Shown here piece after piece: positions 1 through 8,342 of a stretch of 64,000 nucleotides of DNA. A model generated the notes under the pieces. It saw only the letters and a program-made list of their open reading frames with translations. It did no database searches and was not told the DNA's origin. Where the stretch lies: the NCBI RefSeq assembly GCF_023887685.1, contig NZ_JAMWMR010000007.1, forward strand, positions 62,001 through 126,000, in the 5' to 3' direction. Within the stretch, counting starts at the first letter, position 1, and each line of letters begins with the position of its first letter. The position numbers and the translations under genes are program-made. The stretch comes from Streptomyces macrolidinus. GTDB taxonomy: Bacteria; Actinomycetota; Actinomycetes; Streptomycetales; Streptomycetaceae.

Positions 1-656
1 CGAGGACCGCGCACCGCGAACTGGTCACGGGCGCGATGTCCGTCCGCCACGCGTGGACCGGCGCGCTGATCGCCCTGGTGGTCTTCCTGGGCTCCGCGGC
101 CCTGCTCAACCCGCTCTGCCTCGCCCTCACCCCCGTCGCGGTGATCCCGATGGTGGTCTACCCCTACGGCAAGCGGTTCACGAACTTCCCGCAGGCCATT
201 CTGGGTCTCGCCCAGGCGATGGGCCCGGTCGGCGGCTGGCTGGCGATCAGCGGCACCTGGTCCTGGGACGCGGTGATCCTCGGCCTCGCGGTCGGCGTCT
301 GGATCGGCGGCTTCGACCTGATCTACGCCTGCCAGGACGTGGAGACGGACCGAGAGATCGGCGTCAGGTCGGTACCGGCCCGCTTCGGCATCCCGGCGGC
401 GATCCGGGGCGCCCGGGTGTGCCACACGATCACGACGGCGCTGCTCGCGTGGTACGGGGTCACCACCGGCGCCGGGGTCTTCTTCTGGCTGGGCCTCGCG
501 ATCACGGCGGGCGCCTTCGTCTACGAGCACACGATCGTCCGCCCCCACGACCTCAGCCGCCTCGACCGCGCGTTCTTCAGCGTCAACGGGTTCATCGGCA
601 TTGCCCTGTTCGTGTGCGCGCTCCTCGACCTTCTGGTCCGGGGTCTGACCGTGTGA
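1..656 (+). CDS. mqnP: MqnP-type menaquinone prenyltransferase (UbiA family), 5' truncated
   Basis: Integral-membrane UbiA-family enzyme that attaches the polyprenyl side chain to the aromatic menaquinone precursor. The frame is open from base 3, so the gene begins before the window; about 217 C-terminal residues are visible. The fragment opens with RTAHRELVTGAMS, which normally follows the first Asp-rich motif, and contains the second Asp-rich motif as DVETDREIG, followed by RSVPARFG. Several hydrophobic helices follow. Assignment to the menaquinone branch rather than another UbiA enzyme rests on ubiX and mqnE just downstream. The ATG at 36 is internal, not the start. Confidence 0.85.
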   Translation, partial: RTAHRELVTGAMSVRHAWTGALIALVVFLGSAALLNPLCLALTPVAVIPMVVYPYGKRFTNFPQAILGLAQAMGPVGGWLAISGTWSWDAVILGLAVGVWIGGFDLIYACQDVETDREIGVRSVPARFGIPAAIRGARVCHTITTALLAWYGVTTGAGVFFWLGLAITAGAFVYEHTIVRPHDLSRLDRAFFSVNGFIGIALFVCALLDLLVRGLTV

Positions 657-702
657 GTACGGTGCGGCCTACCGCCGAGGGCAGGACCCCAGGGAGGCCG
701 CC

Positions 703-1278
703 GTGACCGTCTCGGGCATCGATCGTCTGCACGCGCAGCTCAGCAGGCTGGAGGACATGTTCCCCGGCTATGTGACGGAGATCGTCGAGGGCAGCATCGT
801 GCTGAACCCGGTCAGGCCGTTTCACGGGAAGACGATCCAGCAGGTGTGGACGCTGCTCGGGGAACAGCTTCCGGCGGAGTGGGCCATGGTGAGCGATGTG
901 GCGTTCCCCTTCGACGACGCCAACGAGTTCTGCCCGGATCTCGCCGTCATCCCGGCCGAGGCGGAGGCCGAGAACCGCAGCGCGTACCCGTGCGACCTGA
1001 TCGAGTTCGTCGCCGAAGTGGTGTCCCCGGAGAGCGTGCGCCGCGACTACGAAGTGAAGCCGCGCTGGTACGCCTCCCGAGGCATCGCCAACTACCTGAT
1101 CTTCGACCCGCTCCAGGGTCACGCCGTCACGATGTGGAATCCGGGCCCCGAGGGCTACCGAGGTCGCGACACCATCCCCTACGGCCCCGATCTGATCATC
1201 GACTCCCCTCTCGGGAAGCTGACCCTCACCACCGCCCGCCTCCCCGTCGACCCGAAGGCGCGCCCCCGGCCCTGTTGA
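703..1278 (+). CDS. Uma2-family (DUF820) putative PD-(D/E)XK nuclease
   Basis: A 191-residue protein starting at GTG 703, preceded by GGGAGG. It has the Uma2 pattern: an N-terminal beta-rich part, CPDLAVIP near residue 70, then EVVSPES followed by a Lys in VKPRWYA and a Tyr-containing NYLIFDP. These supply the Asp, Glu and Lys of the restriction-endonuclease-like fold. Uma2 proteins are abundant in Streptomyces and cyanobacteria and their role is not settled. It lies alone between mqnP and ubiX, 46 bases after mqnP. A second, divergent family member is at 38413-39012. Confidence 0.8.
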   Translation: MTVSGIDRLHAQLSRLEDMFPGYVTEIVEGSIVLNPVRPFHGKTIQQVWTLLGEQLPAEWAMVSDVAFPFDDANEFCPDLAVIPAEAEAENRSAYPCDLIEFVAEVVSPESVRRDYEVKPRWYASRGIANYLIFDPLQGHAVTMWNPGPEGYRGRDTIPYGPDLIIDSPLGKLTLTTARLPVDPKARPRPC

Positions 1279-1369
1279 CATCGGGCACTCATCCCGCGGC
1301 CGTCGCCGGGCATATGCCCTGCCCCCCTGGGCCGGTTCTCGCTTCCGGGTGCCGGATAGGCTCGGTGTT

Positions 1370-2062
1370 GTGAACCCAGTCATGCCAGGAGACACGCCGC
1401 GCAGGCCTTGGATCGTGGGGGTGTCCGGCGCTTCCGGCACCCCGTATGCGGCTGCCGTGCTGCGCGGGCTCCTCGCCGCGGGGGAGAGCGTCGATCTCGT
1501 CGTCTCCCGGGCCGCGCGGCTCACGCTGCTGGACGAGACCGGCATCTCCTTCCGTGACGCGCACTGGCGGGAGGATCTGCGGGAGTGGCTGGAGCGGGGG
1601 GCCGACAGCAAGCCCGGCACCTTCGAGGTGGACCTCGACGGCGACCGCGTCCGGTACTGGAGCGCGGGCGACCTGGCCGCCGGGCCGTCCTCGGGGTCGT
1701 ACCCCGCGCGCGGCATGCTGATCGTGCCCGCCTCCACGGCCTGTGTGGCCGGGGTCGCACTGGGGCTGTCCAAGGATCTGTTGCAGCGGGCCGCGAGCGT
1801 CACGCTCAAGGAGGGGCGCCCGCTGGTCGTCGCGGTACGGGAGACCCCGCTGAGCGGCCAGACGCTACGGCAGTTGGTGGCGCTGGACGACGCGGGCGCC
1901 GTCGTCCTGCCGGCCACTCCGGCGTTCTACGCGGGGGCGACCCATATCCAGGATCTGGTGGACTTCGTCGCGGGGCGGGTGCTGGACGCGGCAGGGGTGC
2001 CGCACGGCCTGTACCGGCGGTGGAAGGGAGAGCTGGGGAGCGGCTCTCGGCCCGGCGCCTAG
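1370..2062 (+). CDS. ubiX: UbiX-family flavin prenyltransferase
   Basis: Makes prenylated FMN, the cofactor of UbiD-type decarboxylases, from FMN and dimethylallyl phosphate. The 230-residue product has the flavin-binding start WIVGVSGASGTPYA, a conserved LKEGRPLVVAVRETPLS segment and the C-terminal ATPAFYAG region. GTG 1370 was chosen because a -10-like TAGGCT (1357-1362) sits 8 bases upstream and no Shine-Dalgarno is present, so the mRNA is probably leaderless; GTG 1349 and ATG 1382 are alternatives. In the futalosine pathway a UbiX/UbiD pair is thought to decarboxylate the dihydroxynaphthoate intermediate. No UbiD gene is in this window. Confidence 0.85.
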   Translation: MNPVMPGDTPRRPWIVGVSGASGTPYAAAVLRGLLAAGESVDLVVSRAARLTLLDETGISFRDAHWREDLREWLERGADSKPGTFEVDLDGDRVRYWSAGDLAAGPSSGSYPARGMLIVPASTACVAGVALGLSKDLLQRAASVTLKEGRPLVVAVRETPLSGQTLRQLVALDDAGAVVLPATPAFYAGATHIQDLVDFVAGRVLDAAGVPHGLYRRWKGELGSGSRPGA

Positions 2063-2197
2063 GCGTGCCAGGGGTGGGGGCAGCGTTTCACAGCGGCGGG
2101 CCTGTGCAAGGGCTCGTCGTTGATCGTATGCGAGATTCACAGGGAGAGACCCCTGTGTTCCTTAACTTCTATACGTAGACTGCGGGAACGCCGAACA

Positions 2198-2671
2198 ATG
2201 AAAGGCTTCGGATCTATGGATGCCGTTGACAGGCAGCTCATCCAGGCCCTGCGGGAGAACGGCAGGGCCTCTTATGCCGAACTCGGCCGACTGGTCGGCC
2301 TCTCCGGGCCCAGCGTCACCGACCGCATCAACCGCCTGGAGGCGGCCGGCGTCATCACGGGCTACCGCGCCACCGTGGACGCCGCCTCCCTCGGCCTCGG
2401 CGTGACCGCCCTCATCGGCATCTCGCTCTCCGACGACGCGGACCACGAGGACGTGGCCCAGCGCCTGAAGAACCTTCAGGAGATCGAGGACTGCTGGTTC
2501 ATCGCCGGTGACGACTCCTTCATGCTCAAGGTGCGCGCGGACGACGTGGACGGCCTGGAGAAGACGATCCGCCGTCTGTCGGGAACCCAGGGTGTCTCCC
2601 GCACGCGGACGACGATCGTGCTCTCCACGAAGTGGGAGAACCGGGTCGGCGAGCTGCCCGAGCCCGAGTAG
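2198..2671 (+). CDS. Lrp/AsnC-family transcriptional regulator
   Basis: A 157-residue regulator with an N-terminal winged helix-turn-helix (DRQLIQALRENGR, then LGRLVGLSGPSVTDRINRLE, about residues 10-50) and a C-terminal RAM ligand-binding/oligomerisation domain (about 65-145). ATG 2198 is preceded by TAGACT at 2176-2181 and has no clear Shine-Dalgarno; ATG 2216 is also possible. It sits between ubiX and mqnE on the same strand, so it may regulate these menaquinone genes, but the sequence gives no ligand. Family members usually sense amino acids. Confidence 0.85.
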   Translation: MKGFGSMDAVDRQLIQALRENGRASYAELGRLVGLSGPSVTDRINRLEAAGVITGYRATVDAASLGLGVTALIGISLSDDADHEDVAQRLKNLQEIEDCWFIAGDDSFMLKVRADDVDGLEKTIRRLSGTQGVSRTRTTIVLSTKWENRVGELPEPE

Positions 2672-2764
2672 CGGCGGCGGGAAGCGGCGTTCCGTGGCGG
2701 CACCGGCCGCCCGCGGGCGGCAGAGTACGGTGGGGCGAAGTTGTCGGCAGGGAGAGGTAGAGGG

Positions 2765-3928
2765 ATGGATGTCGGGCTCAAGCGCGAGCTGGAGGACAAG
2801 GTCCGGGCCGGTGAGCGGCTGACCCGCGAGGACGGCATCGCGCTGTACGAGTCGGACGACCTGGCCTGGCTGGGCGGCCTCGCGCACAAGGTGCGGACCC
2901 GTAAGAACGGTGACGTCGTCCACTTCAACGTCAACCGTCACCTCAACATGACGAACGTGTGCACCGCCTCCTGCGCCTACTGCTCCTTCCAGCGCAAGCC
3001 GGGCGAGAAGGACGCGTACACGATGCGCATCGAGGAGGCGGTCCGGCTCGCCACGGCGATGGAGTCGGAGAACCTCACCGAACTGCACATCGTCAACGGC
3101 CTGCACCCGAACCTGCCGTGGCGCTACTACCCGCGCTCGCTGCGGGAGTTGAAGGCCGCCCTGCCGGGCGTCTCGCTGAAGGCGTTCACGGCCACGGAGA
3201 TCCACCACTTCGAGACGATCTCGGGCCTTTCGGCCTCCGAGATCCTCGACGAGCTGATCGACGCGGGCCTGGAGTCGCTGACCGGCGGCGGCGCCGAGAT
3301 CTTCGACTGGGAGGTCCGGCAGCACATCGTCGACCACAAGACCCACTGGGAGGACTGGTCGCGCATCCACCGCCTGGCGCACGAGAAGGGTCTGAAGACC
3401 CCGTGCACCATGCTCTACGGGCACATCGAGGAGCCCCGCCACCGCGTGGACCACGTGCTGCGGCTGCGTGAACTCCAGGACGAGACCGGCGGCTTCCAGG
3501 TCTTCATCCCGCTGCGCTACCAGCACGACTTCGTGGACATGAAGGACGGCAAGATCCGCAACCGCCTTCAGGCGCGCACCACGATGGCGACCGGCGCCGA
3601 GGCCCTGAAGACCTTCGCGGTCTCGCGGCTGCTGTTCGACAACGTCCCCCACGTCAAGGTCTTCTGGGTGATGCACGGCGTGCAGACCGCGCAACTGGCC
3701 CTCCAGCACGGCGCCGACGACATGGACGGCTCGGTCGTCGAGTACAAGATCACGCACGACGCGGACAACTACGGCACGCCGAACAAGCTGACCCGTGAGG
3801 ACCTGCTCGACCTGATCCGTGACGCGGGCTTCCGCCCGGTGGAGCGCAACACGCGCTACGAGATCATCCGCGAGTACGAGGGCCCGGACCCGGCCCGCCG
3901 GGACGAGCCGCAGCCCATGCGCCTCTGA
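2765..3928 (+). CDS. mqnE: Aminofutalosine synthase MqnE (radical SAM)
   Basis: Radical-SAM enzyme that joins SAM's adenosyl radical to 3-(1-carboxyvinyloxy)benzoate to give 6-amino-6-deoxyfutalosine, the second step of the futalosine menaquinone route. The 387-residue protein carries the [4Fe-4S] motif CTASCAYCSF near residue 72, then GGGAEIFDWEVR, TPCTMLYGHIE and VFIPLRYQHDF blocks typical of MqnE. The start is ATG 2765 with a GGGAGAGGTAGAGGG purine run upstream. It shares architecture with MqnC at 14054 but differs in the residues around the cluster and in its substrate motifs. Confidence 0.95.
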   Translation: MDVGLKRELEDKVRAGERLTREDGIALYESDDLAWLGGLAHKVRTRKNGDVVHFNVNRHLNMTNVCTASCAYCSFQRKPGEKDAYTMRIEEAVRLATAMESENLTELHIVNGLHPNLPWRYYPRSLRELKAALPGVSLKAFTATEIHHFETISGLSASEILDELIDAGLESLTGGGAEIFDWEVRQHIVDHKTHWEDWSRIHRLAHEKGLKTPCTMLYGHIEEPRHRVDHVLRLRELQDETGGFQVFIPLRYQHDFVDMKDGKIRNRLQARTTMATGAEALKTFAVSRLLFDNVPHVKVFWVMHGVQTAQLALQHGADDMDGSVVEYKITHDADNYGTPNKLTREDLLDLIRDAGFRPVERNTRYEIIREYEGPDPARRDEPQPMRL

Positions 3929-3956
3929 GTCCTCCCCTCACTCCGTACCACCTCAT

Positions 3957-3986
3957 GACAGGCCCCGGCTCCGGCCGGGGCCTGTC
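3957..3986 (+). terminator. Hairpin terminator after mqnE
   Basis: A perfect 12-bp inverted repeat, GACAGGCCCCGG (3957-3968) and CCGGGGCCTGTC (3975-3986), with a 6-base loop. It begins 28 bases after the mqnE stop codon. There is no U-tract, as is usual for Streptomyces terminators. Confidence 0.8.
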
Positions 3987-4026
3987 GCGTGTACGGGAGC
4001 GGTATGCCGCGTGTACGGGAGCGGTA
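3986..4026. repeat. Two copies of a 19-bp direct repeat
   Basis: CGCGTGTACGGGAGCGGTA occurs at 3986-4004 and again at 4008-4026, between the mqnE terminator and the next gene's promoter. It may be a duplication by slippage; no function is evident. Confidence 0.7.
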
Positions 4027-4051
4027 CGGGAGGCGGAGGGGACGTGAGGTC

Positions 4052-4087
4052 TTGAGCTGTCGAGGGTGTAATAGATAACATCGGTCT
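4052..4087 (+). promoter_or_regulatory. Putative leaderless promoter of the GNAT gene
   Basis: TTGAGC (4052-4057) and TAACAT (4076-4081) are separated by 18 bases, and the GTG start codon at 4088 is 7 bases after the -10 element, where transcription would begin. The overlapping TAGATA at 4072-4077 is an alternative -10. Confidence 0.5.
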
Positions 4088-4612
4088 GTGCCTCTTACCT
4101 TCGCGCTCGATCCTTCCATGACCCCGGCCCTGCACGACGACATCCTCGACCTGTGGACCGACACGTCCAACGCGGGCGGCGCCGTGGGCTTCGTCCCGCC
4201 GGTCACGCGCGAGGAGATACGCCCGAGCCTCGTCAGACAGCTCGCGGTGATGGCCGAGGGGCGCGCCCGGCTGCTCATCGGGTACGACGAGGAGCACAAG
4301 GTGGCCGCCACCGCCTTCCTCACCTTCAACACCGACCGGATGGCGGCGCACTGGCTGTGGCTCTACACGGTGATGGTGCATCCGCGGCACCAGGGCAAGG
4401 GCTACGGCCGGGACCTGATGGCCGCCGCGGCGGACGCGGCCCGCGGCTGCGAGGGCATCGAGGCGATACGGCTCACCTGCCGGGGCGGCCACGGCCTGGA
4501 GCGGTTCTACGCCTCCTGCGGCTACAAGGAGGTCGGCCGGGTGCCCGGCGCGGTCCGGATGGCGGACGGGGACGACCGCGACGAGATCGTGATGCTGCTG
4601 CCGCTGGGGTGA
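4088..4612 (+). CDS. GNAT-family N-acetyltransferase
   Basis: A 174-residue acetyl-CoA-dependent acetyltransferase. The acetyl-CoA motif A is clear: TVMVHPRHQGKGYGRDLMAAAA (V-x-x-x-x-Q/R-G-K-G-x-G), around residues 94-115, followed by LTCRGGHGLERFYASCGY, the usual beta5/alpha4 region. The N-terminal GFVPPVTREEI is seen in other actinomycete GNATs. The acceptor cannot be told. The GTG start fits a leaderless transcript. Confidence 0.85.
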   Translation: MPLTFALDPSMTPALHDDILDLWTDTSNAGGAVGFVPPVTREEIRPSLVRQLAVMAEGRARLLIGYDEEHKVAATAFLTFNTDRMAAHWLWLYTVMVHPRHQGKGYGRDLMAAAADAARGCEGIEAIRLTCRGGHGLERFYASCGYKEVGRVPGAVRMADGDDRDEIVMLLPLG

Positions 4613-4709
4613 CACGTCCGGGCCCAACCCCCCTGCAAGATCGGCGGGCTGGTCGTGTTTCACTGGATGGTGTCCTTTGGGCCTGTCCGGAACGAAAGAG
4701 TGGTGTGAC

Positions 4710-5015
4710 ATGCTCCGCTACACGCTGATGCGCCTCGGTGTCTTCGCGGGCTGCCTCGTGGTCGTTTCGGGCCTCGTCTACTCGGGCCTCGCCCCGCGCG
4801 GCCTCGGTGACTCCAACGGCCTGTGGATCATCCTGCTCGCCCTACTGATCTCGGCCCCGATCAGCTTCGTGGTGCTGCGCAAGGAGCGGGACCGGGCCTC
4901 CGAGCAGATCGTCGGCAAGGTCGAGCGCGTGAAGGCCAACCTCGAGGCCAACCGCTCCCAGGAGGACGCGGCGGACGACACCGTCAGGACGCAGGGCCAG
5001 ACCCAGACGTCGTGA
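4710..5015 (+). CDS. DUF4229 small membrane protein
   Basis: A 101-residue protein with two transmembrane helices (about residues 8-28 and 38-57) and a charged C-terminal tail rich in Lys, Glu and Arg (VLRKERDRASEQIVGKVER), matching the actinobacterial DUF4229 family, whose function is unknown. The start is ATG 4710. Its last 32 bases overlap the 3' end of the convergent MaoC-like gene. Confidence 0.75.
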   Translation: MLRYTLMRLGVFAGCLVVVSGLVYSGLAPRGLGDSNGLWIILLALLISAPISFVVLRKERDRASEQIVGKVERVKANLEANRSQEDAADDTVRTQGQTQTS

Positions 5016-5850
5016 CGACCGTGCCGACGAGGTGAAGCCGCTTCCCGCCGCGTAGCGCGAAACGGTCCCCGTCGGCCGCGTAGGTCACCGTCCCCGGAAG
5101 CAGTACGGGCGCCCTGAACTCGGCGCGCACGCGTACGGCGGCACGGGTCGGCTGCTCGGCCAGACACCGGGCGAGACTCCACATGCCGTGCGCGATGGCG
5201 CCGGGGAAGCCGAAGAGCCGCGCGGTGACCGGGTGCAGATGGATCGGGTTCCGGTCCCCGGACGCGGTCGCGTACCGCCGCCCGACATCCGCCGCGAGCC
5301 GCCACTCGGCGAGCGCGGGCAAGGGGGCCTGATCCTCGGCGGCCGGCGCGGCGGAGGGGGCGGAGCCGACGCGATGCCGGGCCAGACAGGTGCCGGCCGA
5401 CTCCCACACGAGCCGGTCCCCGGTACGGACCTCGGTGACGACGACCGCCTCCGTACCGCGCCGATGCGGCCGCAACTCCGCGACGTACACCGTGAGTTCG
5501 TACGTGTCGTGCGGGAGGAGCCCCTGCCGCTGGGTGATCTCCACGGACGTGTGCACGAGCCCGAGGAGGGGGAGTGGGAACCCCCGTCCCGTCATGATCC
5601 GCATGGCCAGAGGGAAGCCGAGGACATGCGGATAGGTGAGGGGGAGCGTGTCGACTCCGGTGGGGAACGCGCAGACACGTTCGTAGGCGGCGAGCCGGAC
5701 GGGATCGACGCGTACTCCGGGGAGCACGAGGCGGGTGCGGGGGAAGCAGGCGTCGGGCCGGGGGTGCTTGAGAGGCGAGCGGAGGGCGCCGCGGGCGAGA
5801 AGGGGAGCGAGCGCGGGCGACCGACGAAGAACGACACGGTCGTGACTCAT
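4984..5850 (-). CDS. MaoC/FAS1-type dehydratase-domain protein
   Basis: A 288-residue protein starting at ATG 5850. The C-terminal half carries the hydratase hot-dog signature: YATASGDRNPIHLHPVTARLFGFPGAIAHGMWS, in which the Asp of GDRNPIH and the following His are the expected catalytic pair, about residues 195-227. The N-terminal half looks like a degenerate second hot-dog domain, as in double hot-dog (R)-hydratases. The likely reaction is (de)hydration of a 3-hydroxyacyl thioester; the substrate is unknown. It overlaps the convergent DUF4229 gene by 32 bases and is divergent from the P450 gene. Confidence 0.8.
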   Translation of the reverse strand: MSHDRVVLRRSPALAPLLARGALRSPLKHPRPDACFPRTRLVLPGVRVDPVRLAAYERVCAFPTGVDTLPLTYPHVLGFPLAMRIMTGRGFPLPLLGLVHTSVEITQRQGLLPHDTYELTVYVAELRPHRRGTEAVVVTEVRTGDRLVWESAGTCLARHRVGSAPSAAPAAEDQAPLPALAEWRLAADVGRRYATASGDRNPIHLHPVTARLFGFPGAIAHGMWSLARCLAEQPTRAAVRVRAEFRAPVLLPGTVTYAADGDRFALRGGKRLHLVGTVVTTSGSGPAS

Positions 5851-6031
5851 CGAAGCCCCCTGCCTCGGCCCGCTTGTCCAGGTGTGCCCCACCGTCTCAC
5901 TCGATCGCAAACGACCGCTAGCCCACCTGGCCCCCGCGGTGGCGGTGCGGGGCGGGCGTCCCCTGTGCTGCGTGCTTCCATCTCGCCAGGCGTATGGAGC
6001 AGTGAAGGCGGCGGATAAGGAGAACCGTGCG

Positions 6032-7237
6032 ATGAACCCTGGCAAGGAAGCGATCACGTGCCCGTTCGACTTCAGCGAGGCGCTGGAGTTCGACCCCTCG
6101 CTCGCGGCGCTCATGGCCCGCGAGTCCCTCACCCGGATCCGGCTGCCGTACGGCGAGGCCGACGCCTGGCTGGTCACCGGGTTCGAGGGGGTACGCCAGG
6201 TGACCACCGACCAGCGGTTCAGCCGGGCGGGGATCATCGGGTCCGACTACCCGCGGCTGACACCGGAGCCCATCGTCTCCCCGGAGTCGATCAACGTGAT
6301 GGACCCGCCGCACAGCAGTCGGCTGCGGCATCTGGCATCGCAGGCCTTCACCCCGCGGCACGTGGAGGAGATGCGGCACACGATCGCCGGTCTGGCGGAC
6401 ACCCTGCTGGACGAGATGGCCGCACAGGACCAGCCGGCGGACCTCGTCCGGCATCTGTCGAACCCGTTCCCCCGGCAGACCATCTTCGACCTGCTCGGCA
6501 TCCCCCGGCCCGACTGGCCCCGGATGCAGGAGTACGTCCATCAGTTGCTCGCCACCGGCCCGGACAGCCGCCACACCGCCGCGGCGGCCAAGGCCGAACT
6601 GCGGGCCTACTTCCTCGACTTGGTCGAACAGAGGCGGCGCTCCCCCGGGAAGGACCTGATCAGCGCGCTGGCCGCCGCCAAGGAGGGCGACGACACGTTC
6701 AGCGACGAGGAACTCGCGGTCATGGCACTGACGTTGACGCTCAGCGGCCAGGACACGGCCACCTGCCAGATCAGCAACATCGCCTATCTCCTCCTGACCC
6801 GCCCCGAGTTGATGGCACACCTCAGGCAACGCCCCGAGACCCTGACGGACGTCCTGAACGAACTGCTGCGCTACATCCCCTTCCGCAAGGGCGTCGGCAT
6901 CCCTCGAGTCGCCCGCGAGGACGTGGAGATGGGCGGCGTACGCATCCGGGCGGGCGACTTCGTCCATGTCTCCTATCTGACGGCGAACCGCGACCCGGAG
7001 CGCTATCCGGAGCCGCACACCATCGACCCCGACCGGGCGGGCGCGCCGCACATGACCTTCGGCTGGGGCGGCCACCGCTGTATCGCCGTCCCCCTGGCCA
7101 TGGCCGAACTCGAAGTGGCCGTCGGCCTGTTGCTGGAGCGCTTCCCCGGGCTCCGGCTGGCGATCCCGCCGCAGGAGGTGCGCTGGGACACGGAGACGAT
7201 CCGCCGCTTCCCGATCGAACTGCCCGTGGCCTGGTAG
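6032..7237 (+). CDS. Cytochrome P450
   Basis: A 401-residue soluble bacterial P450. The I-helix oxygen-activation motif is LSGQDTATCQ (near 240), the K-helix ExxR is ELLR (near 276), and the haem loop is FGWGGHRCIA (Cys near 350). In the haem loop the residue after Cys-Ile is Ala rather than the usual Gly. The start is ATG 6032, preceded by AAGGAG. No ferredoxin or reductase gene is adjacent, so redox partners must be elsewhere. The substrate is unknown; the divergent MaoC-like gene is not an obvious partner. Confidence 0.92.
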   Translation: MNPGKEAITCPFDFSEALEFDPSLAALMARESLTRIRLPYGEADAWLVTGFEGVRQVTTDQRFSRAGIIGSDYPRLTPEPIVSPESINVMDPPHSSRLRHLASQAFTPRHVEEMRHTIAGLADTLLDEMAAQDQPADLVRHLSNPFPRQTIFDLLGIPRPDWPRMQEYVHQLLATGPDSRHTAAAAKAELRAYFLDLVEQRRRSPGKDLISALAAAKEGDDTFSDEELAVMALTLTLSGQDTATCQISNIAYLLLTRPELMAHLRQRPETLTDVLNELLRYIPFRKGVGIPRVAREDVEMGGVRIRAGDFVHVSYLTANRDPERYPEPHTIDPDRAGAPHMTFGWGGHRCIAVPLAMAELEVAVGLLLERFPGLRLAIPPQEVRWDTETIRRFPIELPVAW

Positions 7238-7247
7238 AGCCCGTGAC

Positions 7248-7292
7248 GGCGGCCGGGGCGGGATGCCGACCCGCTAGCTCACCCCGGCCGCC
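7248..7292. terminator. Bidirectional hairpin between P450 and azlD
   Basis: GGCGGCCGGGG (7248-7258) pairs with CCCCGGCCGCC (7282-7292), with further CGGG/CCCG pairing inside the loop. It lies between two convergent genes and overlaps the last codons of azlD. Confidence 0.65.
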
Positions 7293-7588
7293 CGCAGCAG
7301 CGCCGTGGTCAGCGCCGCGCCCAGGACCACCACCACGAACGGCGCCCGGCGCCACGCCAGGACCCCGCCCGTCAACACCCCCGCCGGGCGCGCCCATTCG
7401 GCGAAACCGCCCGCCTCGGTGAGCGCGCCCGTGGCCAGCAGGGCGACCAGCAGCACCACCGCACCCGCCGACAGCAACCGCTGGACGTGGTCCGGCAGTT
7501 GGACGCGGCCGTGCAGCAGCGGGCCCACCAGCCGGAAGGCGTACGTTCCGACGGCGAGGGCGAGGATCGCCGCGACCATGGCCGTCAT
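7274..7588 (-). CDS. azlD: AzlD-family small subunit of a branched-chain amino acid exporter
   Basis: A 104-residue hydrophobic protein with about four membrane spans, starting MTAMVAAILALAVGTYAFR, as is typical of AzlD. AzlD works with the larger AzlC (LIV-E family) to export branched-chain amino acids and analogues. Its start overlaps the azlC stop by 4 bases, so the two are translationally coupled. Confidence 0.85.
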   Translation of the reverse strand: MTAMVAAILALAVGTYAFRLVGPLLHGRVQLPDHVQRLLSAGAVVLLVALLATGALTEAGGFAEWARPAGVLTGGVLAWRRAPFVVVVLGAALTTALLRAAGVS

Positions 7589-8274
7589 ACCCGCCTCCCG
7601 AGGACGAGCAGCCCCGTGAGGGCCAGCAGCACCGGCACCCCGACCGGTACGAACGGCGTCACCGCCAGCGCCACCGCACCGCCGAGCAGCGCGGCCCGCC
7701 GTACGCCCGCGTCCTCGCGTACGGCGGGCAGGACCAGGGCGACGAGGACGGCGGGGAAGGCGGCGTCCAAGCCGAACCGGGCGGTGTCACCGAGCGCGCT
7801 CCCGGCCAGCGCGCCGCCGAGCACGCACAGGTTCCACACCGCGTACAGCCCGATCCCCGAGATCCAGAATGCCGCCCGGCGCCGCGCCGGGTCCCGCTGG
7901 GCCAGGGCGAAGGCGGCTGTCTCGTCGGTCACCAGATGCGCGCCCGCGAACCGGGCCAGGCGGCCCCGGTCGCCGAGTACGTCCGCCACGGCGAGGCTGA
8001 ATGCCGCCGTACGGGTGTTCAGCAGCAGCCCGGTGGCCGCCGCGGCCACCGGTCCGCCCCCGGCCAGCAGGATGCCCACGGCGCTGAACTGCGCCGAGCC
8101 TGCGTACACCACCAGGGACATCACCACCGGCACCCACACGGGCAGCCCGCCCGCGACGGCGATCGCGCCGAAGGAGACGCCGACCACTCCACTGGCGAGG
8201 CAGACGAGTGACACATCACGGAGCAGGGAACGGTCGAGCACCGCAGACGGTGGTGTTCGGTACGGCGAACGCAT
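7585..8274 (-). CDS. azlC: AzlC-family exporter large subunit
   Basis: A 229-residue polytopic membrane protein. VSFGAIAVAGGLPVWVPVVMS and YAGSAQFSAVGIL are the conserved AzlC segments near residues 34-70. The start is ATG 8274, with AAGGAA 4 bases upstream. It is the first gene of azlCD and is divergent from the XRE-cupin regulator; two matching palindromes lie at and just upstream of its start, so that regulator probably controls it. Confidence 0.88.
   Translation of the reverse strand: MRSPYRTPPSAVLDRSLLRDVSLVCLASGVVGVSFGAIAVAGGLPVWVPVVMSLVVYAGSAQFSAVGILLAGGGPVAAAATGLLLNTRTAAFSLAVADVLGDRGRLARFAGAHLVTDETAAFALAQRDPARRRAAFWISGIGLYAVWNLCVLGGALAGSALGDTARFGLDAAFPAVLVALVLPAVREDAGVRRAALLGGAVALAVTPFVPVGVPVLLALTGLLVLGRRV
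8255..8270. promoter_or_regulatory. Operator 1: GTTCG-N6-CGAAC
   Basis: A palindrome with 5-bp arms, GTTCG at 8255-8259 and CGAAC at 8266-8270, lying inside the first codons of azlC. The same arms and spacing recur 48 bases away at 8303-8318. Confidence 0.55.
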
Positions 8275-8302
8275 GTTCCTTACAATGGACAGCGACCCCT
8301 CT

Positions 8303-8318
8303 GTTCGTCAAGGCGAAC
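8303..8318. promoter_or_regulatory. Operator 2: GTTCG-N6-CGAAC
   Basis: The second copy of the palindrome (8303-8307 and 8314-8318) in the azlC/regulator intergenic region, 24 bases before the regulator start. A consensus-like -10, TACAAT (8281-8286), lies between the two operators. Confidence 0.6.
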
Positions 8319-8342
8319 GATCGGACCGATGGAGCGAACAGC

